A DNA stretch of 64,000 bases from Porphyra umbilicalis (GCA_002049455.2 KV918766.1:62001-126000); one strand, 5' to 3'. Counted from the first letter of the stretch, positions 10,803-21,600 are shown. Notes: generated by a model from the sequence alone, not told the origin. Translations and numbers: made by a program.

Positions 10803-11233
10803 CCCGACCGTGCCCGCCGCGCCGACCGCCCGACGAGGGGGAGGGAGAGGCGCGCCGCGAGGGCGGCCACGTGCTCGGGGACGCCCGCGTCGAGCGGCCA
10901 CGCGTGGTCCGCGTGGCCGAGCACCAGGTCTGGAAAGGCGGGGGTTGTGCCGCCGGCAGCGGCGGTGGCGGGCGCGGCGGCGGGTGCGGCGGCGGCGGCG
11001 GCGGCTCCGCGGGCGCCCCCCCGAGCCGCTAGGTGTGGTCGACAGCACGGAGCGGCGGCGGCAGCGGCGGCGGAAAGCGCCACGAGCGCGTGCGCGAGGG
11101 CGGTCGAGTCGGCGCCGCCCGAGACGGCGACGAGCAGCCGCCCGGGCGGCGCGGGGAGGAGCGCGTGCGCCGTCAGGGCCGCGGCGACGCGGCGGTGGAG
11201 GGAGCGGATGATGGGGGGGGGGGAACGGGGCAT
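9476..11233 (-). CDS. tilS: tRNA(Ile)-lysidine synthase
   Basis: ATP-dependent enzyme that converts C34 of tRNA-Ile(CAU) to lysidine so it reads AUA. A protein of 585 aa from the ATG at 11233. The N-type PP-loop LLVAVSGGADSTALAHAL has SGGADS at residues 38-43. The second signature reads GHTAADQAETVLGHLVRG where family members usually have GHHADDQAETVL, so one Asp of the pair is Ala here. RPLLAVSRSDTAAYC and a following WTDAYNEGTARGRLRRRVVPAL match the tRNA-binding linker. Low-complexity Ala/Gly/Pro insertions separate these blocks. The Arg-rich, acid-poor leader (MPRSPPPIIRSLHRR) suits organelle import. Lysidine is needed in bacteria-derived translation, so a plastid or mitochondrial role is inferred. 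The Gly/Arg tail after about residue 540 may be misframed. Confidence 0.88.
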
Positions 11234-11689
11234 GACGGTGGGTATGGGGGGGTAGAAGGGGGGGGGAGGGAGAGGAAAGGGGGAGGGGGGGGGGAGGAGA
11301 GGAAAGGGGGGGGAGGGGGGCTGGGGGAGGAGGGGGCAGTCGCGGGAGGGGGACACCGGCTGCTGCAGCAGCGCTGCTGCATGCAGCAGCGCTGCCCAGC
11401 GCTGGGAAGGAGGCGGTGCGCGCCACGCGCCGTGACGTGGTCGACGGCGGTGTGTAGTTGATCCGATGGAAGCGCGGGACTCTGGCACGTACAAAACCGT
11501 CAAGTCGCCCAGACAGCAGCAGTGCCAGGAACGCCGATTCTGGGCACATTTTATGGCGGCAGAATTCCCTGGCCTTTAGGACAGGGTGCTCTCAAAGTGT
11601 AGTGATGCACACATATACTTAAATAACGGGACTTGCTCTCCGTTTCAGAGGTGGCAGTCTGCATTCGGAGGTTGTATTTCAAAAAAAAC
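11234..11689. other. upstream region of tilS, no further gene
   Basis: Starts with G-run DNA (pyrimidine-rich on the tilS sense strand). Nested palindromic CAG/CTG blocks lie at about 11360-11395 (gcagcagcgctgctgc is itself a palindrome). AT-richer DNA follows and ends at the inverted end of the next element. Confidence 0.45.
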
Positions 11690-11732
11690 GCACCCCGTCG
11701 ATTCGACGTGTAGGTGGGCTACAATCGACGGG

Positions 11733-11936
11733 GGGGGCTCTCAGGGGTGGTGTGGGGGGGGGGGGGGGGGGGCTTGCGGGGGGTTTGGGGGGGGGGGGGG
11801 GGTGGGGCTGCTGGGGGGGCCTGGGGGGGCTGGGGGGGGGCGCGGGGGGGGGGTGCGGGGGGGGCCTGGGGGGGCGGCTCTGGGGGGGAGCCTCTGGGGG
11901 GGGGCCCTGGCGGGGGGTGCCGGCGGGGCACATTGC
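11733..11936 (+). repeat. 200-bp G-rich tract
   Basis: Almost continuous runs of 6-17 G broken by single T, C or A bases (tggggctgctggggggg-like), entirely G-rich on the plus strand. Its length is likely unreliable in assembly. Open frames across it are poly-Gly or poly-Pro and are not taken as genes. Confidence 0.85.
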
Positions 11937-12109
11937 CACGATAAAATTATTTCGATTGTGGACTCTTGGGTTTTTGAATTTACCACAATGACGCGTGCGT
12001 CGGTAACCTTTCTGGATATCGCTTGACGTGACGTAACAATGGCTGTCCGATGGATGTGAGCGTCACAAGACAGAGTAAGACAGCGGGCCCCAGCATGTTC
12101 TGACGGGTC

Positions 12110-12980
12110 ACAAACACCGCGCAGGCGCGCCCTTCCGTGGAGAAGGCCCATCCCCCACGCCAGCTGCAGGCAGCGGCCGGCGGCGGGCCCCCCGCCGGCC
12201 GCCGCTCCCGCCGCTGACCGCCACCCCCCTACGGGGCCCACCCCCGCCCCTGGCCGCGCCCCCCGCTGCTGGCGCCGGCGACGTCGCTTGCGCCGCCCTG
12301 GCCGCCGGCTGGCGCCGCCGCTGCCCGCCGCCGCCCGCGCCGCTGGCGCCGCCGCCGTCGCTGCCGCTGCCCTGGCCGCCAGCTGGCGTCGCCGCTGCCC
12401 GCCGCCGCCCCCAACGCTGGCCACCTCCCCCCCTGATGGCGCTACCCCAGCCGCTGCCGTCGCCCCCGTCGCTGCCGCCGCCCGTGCCCTTGGTCGCAGC
12501 CCCCACCGCTGGCGCCGCCCCCGCCACTGATGGCCAGCCCCGCTGCTGGCGCCGCCCCCGCCGCTTCCTACCGCCCCCGCCGCTGGCCGCCGCCCCCGCG
12601 GGCGGGCGGTGGCAGCAACTTCGGCGCGGGTGCGGTCTGCCTGAGGGCGGGCCATCGGTGGCGGGTGGCGGGTGTTGGGGTGGGTCGGCCGCGGCCTTTG
12701 ATTGTGGGTGAGGAGGCGGAAGTGGTGGAGGGAGGCAGCGACGGCGAGGGGAAGCAGCTGCGGTGCGGGGGGGCAACAACTGTGTGGGGGTGCAGCGAGG
12801 GTCGGAGGAGGCAACAAGGGTGGGGAGAGGCAGCAGGGATTGGGGATGCAGAGGCAGTGTGGGGAAGCAACGGCTATGGGGGGGTGGGCGTCGGACGCGA
12901 GAATGAGCGTGGTGGTGAGCGAGGTAGCATCGGTACTGGCTGAAAGGGACGAGAAATGGGGGAAGGAGGGAGATGAACCC
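12110..12980 (-). repeat. GC-rich minisatellite arm, copy 1 (minus orientation)
   Basis: Gcc/ggc-based degenerate tandem units. Read on the minus strand, its leading edge matches copy 2: both contain a stretch of the form gccacccgccac...gcagaccgcac, then gggcggcggcca, then gcgggggcggt, in the same order. This indicates homologous copies rather than chance composition. Confidence 0.65.
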
Positions 12981-12999
12981 TTCTGACAGTGTGTCAGAC

Positions 13000-13860
13000 G
13001 CAGTCTATACGACAGAAAGGCACTGACGACTGCAGTCGTAGCCGTCCTGGCAACCAGCTGAGGGGGGCACGGAGGCAGAGGAGACTGCAGACGGCTTCAC
13101 CAAGCAGTGTGAATGGACCCCCTTTGACAGTGCTTCAAATCCAGTGTGCTCCGCAGATCGACACTGACACTGTCAAATCCAGTGGATCATGTATTTTCTC
13201 TGACACTGTTCAATCCAGTGGGTTGCCAGCCTACGCTTCTCTTGCTGCCTATAACAGTTCTGCATCTGTTCTTGCAAAAAAAGAAACGCTGCGTACCTCC
13301 TACAGCACTCTTTGCCCATGTTGTTCACTTTTTATTTGGAGACTGTACGGTCTGGTTACCTCCGCGTTACCCGCTTCCATCTGGTCCAAGAAAGAGGAGC
13401 ATGCGGCACGTCGGGGGCGAAGTCGACCAAAACGACACATTTTCAGAGAGAATCCTTTCTGGTGCTTTGAAGGGTCCTGGGAACGGAAATGCAGGTGGCT
13501 AAGTGTACAAAGGCCTCCTTCCTACTTTTCTAGCCCCTCCAAGTTCACAGCGGCCAGATATGCCACTACCTCCCAACGGTGCTCTGTCTGTGTGCTGGCC
13601 AACTTTCTGTGTGCGTTGGCTTTTATACATCCCATACACTCAATCGAGGCTGAAAAGCCACATCAGGACGGTCGTAGGATGCCCACGTCACGTAGCGTCC
13701 TTTCCGCCAACCGAGCCACCTCATAATTGTGTGTATGAGTCGCCTGCGGAGGCGGATTGCTGCCAAAGCACCCGAGGCCCTCCCTGAAAGTCCCATAAGA
13801 TCCCCGCACACTCGTAGCCGTGGCGCATGAACAGTTATCGGTGGATGTATTACTGACGTA
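13000..13860. other. lower-GC spacer between the inverted arms
   Basis: No supported gene; the longest frame lacks an ATG. A short motif (CAATCCAGTG or CAAATCCAGTG, preceded by a form of TGACACTGT) recurs three times between 13120 and 13225 at intervals of about 45 bp. This may be a decayed subterminal or tandem repeat. Confidence 0.5.
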
Positions 13861-13879
13861 CTAAACAGACGCCGGCCGC

Positions 13880-15480
13880 TACCGCCGCCGCCGGCTCCCA
13901 CTGCCAGCCACCGTGAACAGCCGCCCCACCCACACCCAAAGCCCACGCACCGTCCACCCCCCACACCCACCACGTGCCACCCACCACTCGCCATGGAAAG
14001 CCCATCCACACGCAGACCGCACAGACGCCGGGGTCGCTACCACCGACCGCCCGCAGGGGCGGCGGCCAACGGCGGGGGCGGTCGTCAGCGGTGGCGGCGG
14101 CGCCAGCGGCGGAGGCCGCGGCCAGGGGCGGGGGCGGCGCCACCGGCGCAGGCGACGCCAGCAGGGGGGACGGCCGCCAGGGGCCAGGGCAGCACCAGCG
14201 GCCGGGGCTGCGGCAGCGGCTGGGGCGGTGCCGCCAGGGGGGGAGGCGGCCAGCGTCGGGGGCTGCGGCGGGCAGCGGCGGCGCCAGCCGGCGGCCAGGG
14301 CAGCGCCAGCGACGGCGGCGGCGCCAGCGGCGGGGACCGCGGCTAGGGGCGGCGGCGGCGACTGCGGTGGGGGTGGCGCCAGCAGGTGGGGCGCCCGCCA
14401 GAGACCAGGGCGGCGCCAGCGGTGGCGGTGGCGCCAGCGGCGGAGGCTGCGGCCAGGGGTGGGGGCGGTGGCCAGCGGCGGCGGCGGCGGCGGGCGGCGG
14501 CGGAACCAGCCGGGGGCGGCAGCGGCATCAGCCAGGGGCGGTGGCGGCAGCGACCGGGGGTGGCTGCGGCAGCGGCCGGGGACGAGGGAACCAGCACCCG
14601 AGAGGAGCGGCGGCAGCTGCCGGGGGCGGCAGCAGCGGCCGGGGGCGGCGGCAGTCGCCGGGAGCGGCGACAGCGCTCGGGGGCGGCGGCGGCAGCCGCC
14701 GGGGGCGGCGGTGGCAGCAGCTGGTGGCGGCGGCGGCAGCCGTCGGGGGCGGCAGCGGCAGCCGCCGGGGGCGGCGGCGTCAGCGGCCGGGGACAGCGGC
14801 GCCAGCGGCCGAGGGCGGTGGAGGCGGCAGCCGGGGGCGGCAGCAGGGGCCAAGGGCGGCGCCAGCCGCCGTGAGCGGCGGCAGCATTCGGGGGCGGCGG
14901 CGGCAGCGGCCGGGGCGGCGTCGGCAGCCGCCGGGGGCGGCGGCGGCAGCGGCCGGGGACGACGGCGGCAGCGGCCGGGGGCAGCTGCGGCTGGGGACGG
15001 CGGCGGCGGCCGCCGCGGGCGGCAGTGGCGGCAGCCGAGGTCGGCGACGGTGGCGGTCGAGGGCGGTGGCGGCAGCGGCTGGCAGCTGCGGCGGAGGCAG
15101 CTGGGAGCGGCGGTGCCGGCGGCCGTCGGCGGGGGCGGCGGCAGGCTGGGGCGGCGGCGGCAGGGGGCGGCGTTAGCGTCGATAGTAGCTCGTGGTGGCG
15201 GCGGCGGCAGGCAGGGGCGGCGGCGGCAGGTGACGGCGGCGGCGGCAAGACCGGGCGCCGGTGGCAGCGGGCCGTGACGACGGCGGCGGCGGCTGGTGGC
15301 GGCGGCGGTGGCAGCCGGGGGCGGCGACGGCGGCAGCCAGGGGCGGCCGCGCTGCGGGGGCGGCGGCAGCCAGGGGCGGCCGCGCAGCGGAGGCGGCGGC
15401 AGCCAGGGGAAGCGACAGCGGGGGACGGCAGCAGTGCGGGAAAAAGGCAACCGCTGCGGGGGGGGGAGTAGCGCGGTGCA
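13880..15480 (+). repeat. GC-rich minisatellite arm, copy 2 (plus orientation)
   Basis: About 1.6 kb of degenerate ggcggcggcagc/ccgggggcggc units following a 150-bp leading edge shared with copy 1. It is open in several frames on both strands (Ala/Gly/Arg on plus, Pro/Arg/Ala on minus), which reflects repetition and not coding. Confidence 0.8.
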
Positions 15481-15869
15481 GCGACAGCCGCGGGTGGCAG
15501 CCATCCATGCGCCGTGGGTAGCTCCCATACAGCGGGGGCGGCCGGCATGATGCCCAGCTGGTAGGACGTGTGACGGGGAAATGTGATTCCAGCACTGTGA
15601 ATGATGTGATGACGCGCAGCTCGCAGGAACGTTGTAACGATCTGTTCTCTGGCCTCTCGTTGTCATTCCCATGTACTGGACTTTCCGTCCGGCAGTGCAT
15701 TTGAATCCCGACCGCATTCCATCCGGGGCGGGCCGACGGCTGCTGTAAGGGACCCCCTCCAGTCGAGCGTACTGAGGCGACTTGATTGCGATTTGCTTTG
15801 AACTACAGTGCTCTGAGGCGTTGCAAACGGCCCACACGACGATTCTACCTTACACAATCGACGGGGTGC

Positions 15870-16904
15870 CCTTCTGCATGAGATACTACATGGCATTCGT
15901 GTCCTCAGGGATCTGAGGGGGTGTCAGCGTTGGAAGGGTCGCGATGACGCTAAAAGCGAATAGAGTTACGCGGCTGAGCAGGACTGTCCTGCCACAAGGG
16001 TCACAGGGCCCAGACGGCGCCTGCCCCCCTACCCCCCCCCACCGCCCCGTGTTGCGCGCGGCGACCGCACGCAGCGATATCCGGGGTTCGACGCGCCCAC
16101 GATGACCCGCGGGTGATCGTGCCTGCGCGCCCGCTGCTGTTGCGGCGGCTCGGCGGTTTATAACGCCATCTAGCGGCGCGGTTAGAGGCGCCCCGTCGCG
16201 CGGCGGTCGGTTCCACCCGACCGCCCGTGTGCCATGTCGGCCGCCCCGCCCGCTGTGCGCAGGTGCGCTCCGCGGCGGAGGCGTCGCGCGACTCCGGCGG
16301 GCCGCCGCCGCTGCGGTGGCGGCGGCGGCATCCCTTTCTCTGCCCCACGCTCCCCCCGCCACGGCAACATGGCTGTACGTACCCCCGTGCGCGCTCGCGG
16401 CTATGGAGCCGGCCGGCGTGCCCGGTGTCGATGCGTTGCCCAGCGCGCCACCGCCCTGAAGGCCACGGTATTGCACGCACGTGCCTGGAACTAAATATTG
16501 GTCAATCTGAAGTCACACGGGTCAAAGAGTCGCGATCCCGCGTCATAGGTGATCTGGACAGACCTTTCCTGGTTCTGGCCTCAAGTCAGCAGAATGTCAT
16601 GGATCCAAAAAATTACATCCCTGCTCTAGGATTGGATTCGCTGTAGATGGCCAAGGCGGCGTTCGCCAGTTCGTGACGAGACGATTCTTGAGATCTGAGT
16701 AAGTCAGAAATGTTGACAGCCCCATAGATCGCGGACTCCGCAATCAGCCGCCACAATTGCTCTCCCACATAGGTAGATGGCAGGGTGACATGTAACTGGA
16801 GCGCAGGCGCCCGACGTTTTGGTCTCCACTACCGTTGATTCGGACACGTCGCGCCATATCTGCCACATCCTTGCCACGTTTCACGAGTATGGCGTCGAAC
16901 GCGC
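15870..16904. other. intergenic region, no confident gene
   Basis: A TATA-like GTTTATAACG at about 16155 precedes a small Arg-rich ORF (ATG at 16234, 86 codons) with no recognisable domain. The rest is mixed-composition sequence without a coding signal. Confidence 0.35.
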
Positions 16905-18416
16905 GGAGGTGTGATTTAAATCAGTTGTGGCGCCGGGTAAAGGTGATTTAAATCAACCTTTGAATTTTATTCGTATGACTTGATTCTTATTGATTTAAAC
17001 CATCGGGCATGATTTACATAATTAATTCTTGTTAAGCACGAATGTAAGTACATAAATCATGTGATAAGGCCTGATAAGGACCACTAACGATGGTGTTTTC
17101 CTTTGTGTCGCGTGCGGTGGGCGTCAACGACTGGGCGGCCGTCGACAAGTCGGGGGGGGGGGCGAGCGGCAGGGGATGGAGATGGCGACGGGGTGCCATA
17201 CGGGAATCCGCCGCCGCCCTACCCGGCGGTCACCGCCGTGGCGGAGGTGACCGCTGCCACTGCCGCCGCCGCCGCCGCCGCGGCGAACCTGTCGGGGCCG
17301 CCCATGACGGCGGTGAGGGTCGCCCTCGGCACCACGATGAAGAGGGAGCGCGCGGGAGTTTCCGAGGCCGCCAACGTCGACGGCGGCACCATGGCCGCGT
17401 TGATGTCCGCTCTCGCGGCCGTCGTGGCGGGCGGCGCGTCGACGGCGGTGGTCGACGCCGGCGACCGTCTCGCTACCCTCATCGCTGCCGCGTCTGCCAT
17501 TGGCGCGCATGCCGCCGCCAACCCGTGGGTGCGGGTCTAAATGGTCTCCCGAGGGGGTTGCTGGCACTCACCGCCGTGCTCGTCGCCCTACCTCTGCCGC
17601 CGCCCGCCGACGGCGCGGCGTCGCACCCGCCGCCGCAGCCGCCGCCGTCGCCGCCCGTGCTCGCTGCGCCGGCAGCGGTGGCGGCCGCCTTTCACGTCGC
17701 CACCCGTGGTAGTGAAGCCACCAAAGCTGCCGTCGACGCGCCACTGCCCGCCGACAACTGAGGGCGGTCCGGGCTGGACGTGATCCGGGGTACGCCGGCG
17801 GCGGCCGCCGTGGCCGCGGCGGCGGCGGGCGGCGTCGCGGCGGGCGCCCGCCGCGCCGCGCTCGCCCTCACCGCGATGGTGTGGTCCCTACTCACCGCTG
17901 ACAACGCGCAGACGGCCGTGGCGGGTGTGTTTTCCCGCGCCCGCTGCTTGGCGTGCGTCGCCTCCACGGGCCCTCCGCCCATCTCCGTCGGTGGCGGCGG
18001 CGGCGGGGGTGAGGGCGGGAGCCCTCCCTTCCATCCCCCCCTCCTTCCCCTCCCCGCCCCGCTCGTCGCTCTCCTGCCGCTCGAGTGGACCCCCGCCGCG
18101 GATCCGCACCTGGTCACGGTGGCGCTCGCTACGCTCCGCCCGGTCGCCGTCGTTGACGCGGCATGCGCGGAGCTTATGCCTCCCATCCCCGCCGTCGCGG
18201 CGTGGCGCACCCCACCCCGCTCTGTCACCGTCACGCCGGCGGTCGGTGAGAGTTCAACGATGATCATGACTCTCGCTCATCGGTGCACACCCGCAGTGTC
18301 AGGTCGCATCAGTGTAAGCAGGACAATGCCCATGTGATTTAAATCATGAGACCCTGCGAGTAAAATATTTAAATCAATAAAATCAGCATGGTTTAAATCA
18401 AATAAAAATCACCTCC
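16905..18416. mobile_element. 1.5 kb segment bounded by inverted GATTTAAATC clusters
   Basis: Left end 16905 reads GGAGGTGTGATTTAAATCA and the right end, reverse-complemented from 18416, reads GGAGGTGATTTTTATTTG followed by atttaaacc. Copies of GATTTAAA(T/C)C occur at about 16913, 16944 and 16990 on the left, and at about 18335, 18367 and 18390 on the right. The boundaries are AT-rich while the centre is GC-rich and coding-like. The arrangement resembles a DNA transposon with subterminal repeats. No transposase and no clear target duplication were found. Confidence 0.45.
17103..18337 (+). pseudogene. decayed Ala-rich coding segments inside the GATTTAAATC-bounded segment
   Basis: Successive stretches look like one Ala/Val/Thr-rich protein spread over different frames. 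One includes AVRVALGTTMKRERAG and DRLATLIAAASAIGAHAAAN (ends 17540), one includes LALTAVLVALPLP (ends 17761), and one includes LALTAMVWSLLTADNAQTAV and HLVTVALATLRPVAVVDAA (17780-18337). Stops separate them and no GT-AG pair joins them cleanly. I do not recognise a family. Similar Ala-rich fragments occur near 24.8 kb and 34.1 kb. Confidence 0.35.
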
Positions 18417-18778
18417 CATCTCTGCGTTGGTGGCTCCGCCCTTACGTCACGGGACGTTGACTCATCCTATGCAATGACTCAGCATGGATTCCGTGACTCA
18501 TCGTGGGCAGTGAGTCATGCAGTCAGACTCCCAAAGCCGCATAGCTGCCTGTCGATTACGACATCCAGCGACCAGTGATCCGGCGGTGAAGAGTCCTCGA
18601 GACACTCGGCGGCGTTGTCCGCCTGTGGCTGCGACGACGTCCGTGTGTTGTTGCTGTGCCGGGCTCTGCAGCACCTCGTCTTCTTCCTCTTCCGTACGGT
18701 AGTCTGTTGTGCCACGCAATTGCCCCAAGCGCGGCTGTCCAGACGACAACGACGGTGGTGGTACCTCCAACGGCGGCG
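18417..18778. other. promoter/5' region of the COG0523 GTPase gene
   Basis: GTGACTCATC/TGACTCAGC-type motifs repeat near 18457-18515 (tgactcatcctatgcaatga and neighbours), resembling a bZIP-type site cluster. The frame is open back to 18656 but without an upstream ATG. Confidence 0.4.
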
Positions 18779-20890
18779 ATGGTGGCAGCAAAAGATGCTG
18801 TGGCATCCGTGGAGCCGGTGGCGCCGTCTCCCGAGGGAGCGACGACCCCCTCTGCTCTCACCGGCCCCCGCGTGACCGTCCTCTCTGGCTTCCTTGGCAG
18901 CGGCAAAACGACGCTCCTCCAACACCTCCTCACTAATGCGCCCGACGGCAAGCGTGTGGCGGTCGTTGTCAACGACATGGCGTCTGTCAACATTGACGCC
19001 GCGCTCATTCGACGGGTCGGCTCGGGCCCCGAACGGCCGGCAGCCGAGAACGAGACAGCGGCGCCACCGACTATGGTCGAGCTCCAAAACGGGTGCATTT
19101 GTTGCACCCTCCGCGACGACCTCATCGACCATTTGGTGGAGCTCGCGCGGTCGACACCGCCCTTCGACGCCATTATCATCGAGTCGACGGGAGTGGCGGA
19201 GCCGCAGCCGGTGGCAGAGGGGTTTCAATTCGAGGTCGACCCCGCCCGGGGGTCGGCCGCTGGCGGAAAGGCGGCGGAGGAGTCGACCGCGGCGGCTGGC
19301 GGGGACGCAGAAGGCGCGACCGCCTCTGGCAACGGCGTGGCGGAAGGCTCGCGCGGCGACGCGCTCCCCCCCGGGCAGCTGCAGCGGAAAGCGATGGCAC
19401 TCAACGATATCACGCCCCTGGACACGCTTGTGACTTTGGTGGACGTCTCGACGTTCGGGGAGATGCTCGCCACCACCGACGCAGCCATAGACAGGTGGGG
19501 TCCGTCGGGATCCGCGGTGGCGTCTGGAACTGCCGACGTCAAGAGCGGGGAGGTCGGAGCCGCTTCCGACTCTGATGCGGAGATCGACAGCGAGGCGGCG
19601 GACGCGGCGGATAAGGCTACCCCCGACGCAGACGGGACGGTTGAGCCCGACCCGGAGGAGTTGCGCCCGCTCTCCCAGCTTCTTGTGGAGCAAGTCGAGT
19701 ACGCCAATGTCATCGTCCTCAACAAGACCGACTTGGTGTCGGCGGCCACCGTCGACGCTGTCCGAGCGCAGGTGCGGGCGCTCAATCGAACTGCCGATAT
19801 TGTGGAGACTACCCGCTCTCGCGTGCCGTTTTCCTCGGTTGTGGCGACAAACGCATTTGACGACCTCCGCGTGAGCTCGGGGGTCGGGTGGTTGATGGAC
19901 ATGCGCGCGGCCGACGGAGGGTCGGACGGTGCGCCGTTGCCACGGGTTCCAGCGGCTGCGGACGGTGTTGCGGGCCGCTCCGAGCTCGAAGAGTTTAACA
20001 TCTCTTCGTTCATTTACCGGCGACGGAAGCCGTTTCACCCGGGCCGCCTCGCGGGCGCTCTTGACGCGCTGTGCGCTATGGGCGAGGCGGTCCTCCGTGC
20101 GAAGGGGTTTGTATGGGTGGCAACGCGCCACGATGAGTACGGGGATTTGAGCAAAGCCGGCGCGACGTGGACGCTCGAGTCGGGTGGCATGTGGTTCACG
20201 GCGGAGCCTCAGTACCGGCGGATGGCGGCGCGGAAGTTTGGCGCTGCGCCGCCGCTTCACGTGCCGGCGACGGCGGGGCCGGACGTGGCGCTGTCGGCGA
20301 AGGAGGAGAAGGAGCGGCTGGCAGCCAAGGAACGTGGTACAACTGCCACCGCAGCCTCAGACGAGGACAACGACGACGAAGGCGATGAGCCTATCGAGTC
20401 GGTGCTGTCGGATTTCGATCCAGTCCTCGGCGACAGGCGGCAGGAGGTGGTCGTCATTGGTCGTGGGTTATCGCAGAAGGACGTTGAATTGGTGCTCGAC
20501 GGGGCGCTGCTCAAGGACGACGAGTTTGCGGTCGGCAGCCGCCAGTGGGCGAAGATTCCAGATGAGTTGGAGAGCTGGAGCGACGAGGATGATGACGACG
20601 AGCAAGATGACGACGAGGGCGAGGACGACGGGGACGGGGATGGCAACGCAACACGCAGCCAGTCTGCCTCCAACTCAAGTGACGAGGACGACGACATGGG
20701 AGACGAGACGCCAAGCAAGAAGGTGCCCGTCGCCAAGTGCAAGAAGGCGGCCGCTGGGGCAACTGTTGGAGGCGCTACCAAGTGTGTCGAGACGGACTGT
20801 ACGGTCGTGCACGCACAGGGCAAGCGCTCCCTCAAGGACCTGACCATCGACGCTGCGGTGCTGGGCGAGTCCAAGAAGACCAAGTCCTAA
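18779..20890 (+). CDS. COG0523 (CobW/ZNG1-type) metal-chaperone GTPase, extended
   Basis: P-loop GTPase of the CobW/ZNG1 group, whose members hand metal (zinc in ZNG1) to client enzymes. The first in-frame ATG at 18779 gives 703 aa. Walker A GFLGSGKT lies at residues 37-44, the metal-binding CICC at 106-109, ESTG at 135-138 and NKTD at 315-318. The C-terminal CobW domain begins near FNISSFIYRRRKPFHPGRL and contains WLTW-like aromatic spacing around GGMWFTAEPQYRR. The family usual is about 350-400 aa. Extra length comes from acidic/Ala-rich insertions between ESTG and NKTD and an Asp/Glu-rich tail (SWSDEDDDDEQDDDEGEDD) followed by Lys-rich residues. A late pair of Cys (KCVETDC) could add metal binding. 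The frame is uninterrupted. Metal identity and client are not determinable here. Confidence 0.92.
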   Translation: MVAAKDAVASVEPVAPSPEGATTPSALTGPRVTVLSGFLGSGKTTLLQHLLTNAPDGKRVAVVVNDMASVNIDAALIRRVGSGPERPAAENETAAPPTMVELQNGCICCTLRDDLIDHLVELARSTPPFDAIIIESTGVAEPQPVAEGFQFEVDPARGSAAGGKAAEESTAAAGGDAEGATASGNGVAEGSRGDALPPGQLQRKAMALNDITPLDTLVTLVDVSTFGEMLATTDAAIDRWGPSGSAVASGTADVKSGEVGAASDSDAEIDSEAADAADKATPDADGTVEPDPEELRPLSQLLVEQVEYANVIVLNKTDLVSAATVDAVRAQVRALNRTADIVETTRSRVPFSSVVATNAFDDLRVSSGVGWLMDMRAADGGSDGAPLPRVPAAADGVAGRSELEEFNISSFIYRRRKPFHPGRLAGALDALCAMGEAVLRAKGFVWVATRHDEYGDLSKAGATWTLESGGMWFTAEPQYRRMAARKFGAAPPLHVPATAGPDVALSAKEEKERLAAKERGTTATAASDEDNDDEGDEPIESVLSDFDPVLGDRRQEVVVIGRGLSQKDVELVLDGALLKDDEFAVGSRQWAKIPDELESWSDEDDDDEQDDDEGEDDGDGDGNATRSQSASNSSDEDDDMGDETPSKKVPVAKCKKAAAGATVGGATKCVETDCTVVHAQGKRSLKDLTIDAAVLGESKKTKS

Positions 20891-21568
20891 TGGGGTCGGC
20901 CAGGCCCGTTGGATGTACCATAAACACGTCATGACAGGACCGGCACACCGGTCGGGCAGAACCCAAGATGTATTGCTTGCAACAGCAACAACCAGGTACA
21001 TCAGAAACAAACGCAGACGCGTGAGTAGTGCGCGTCCGAGCTCCACGTTCAAGCAACAAAAAACTGCCATCGCGCAGAGGGGGTGAAACGATCAGCCACG
21101 CAGGGGCCCCACTGCAGTACCCGCAACCGCTCCTCGACGGGTAGCTCCGCTACACCCCCCGGCCGCCAGGCGAATCATAGCACGGGTCACAACCGCCACC
21201 GACGTTGGCCGTCGCCCCGGCGGCGGCGCCCACGCCGCCACCACCAGCTCCGCCGCGCGCGCCGGCCGCCGCCGTGTTCAACACAAAGTCGCTACCGCCG
21301 ACGCGCGAGGTCTCAGCTCAAAAGACAAACAGCGCTCGACCGCGCCCACGTCCGCGACGCAGCCCACACACCAATCGCGTGTTGGCTCCACCCTCGCCTC
21401 ACCCCCTCACTTGCGGCAGTGGCGGTCCCCTGTCGGTCGCGACCGAGCACCCCCGCGCCTCCCGGGAGCGTCACTCCCCCCCCCCCCGCCCCAGAGCTCA
21501 CAAACGTCGTGGCGGTCACGCCCGCCGGGCCGTTGTCGGGGGCCACCGGTCGGCGCGACGCCCTGGCC

Positions 21569-21600
<32 letters not shown>

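Larger units (their letters stand above)
11690..15869. mobile_element. putative 4.2 kb element with 14-bp inverted ends and two inverted minisatellite arms
   Basis: GCACCCCGTCGATT at 11690-11703 is matched exactly in reverse complement at 15856-15869, and the match resumes after a 4-nt gap (GTGTA.GGT). Inside, a GC-rich repeat block occurs twice in opposite orientation (about 12110-12980 and 13880-15480), separated by about 0.85 kb of lower-GC sequence. I found no target duplication and no transposase, so this could be a non-autonomous or composite element, or two independent repeat insertions. An internal partial copy of the end motif (aatcgacgggg) sits at about 11723. Confidence 0.4.

Noticed and set aside
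8557-11211. 884-codon plus-strand ORF opposite the lysidine synthetase gene
   Set aside because: It is Arg/Pro-rich antisense shadow; the minus strand carries the conserved PP-loop enzyme.
12989-13726. 245-codon ORF between the inverted arms
   Set aside because: It starts at GTG rather than ATG, has no domain and covers short repeated motifs, so it is unlikely to be translated.
13879-15837. Long ORFs on both strands (up to 652 codons) across the minisatellite arm
   Set aside because: They consist of the same GC triplet units read as Pro/Arg/Ala or Gly/Arg/Ala; every frame is open and no domain appears.
16155-16494. TATA-like GTTTATAACG followed by an 86-codon ORF from ATG 16234
   Set aside because: The peptide is Arg/Ala-rich low complexity with no homology I can recognise; kept only as a remark in the region entry.
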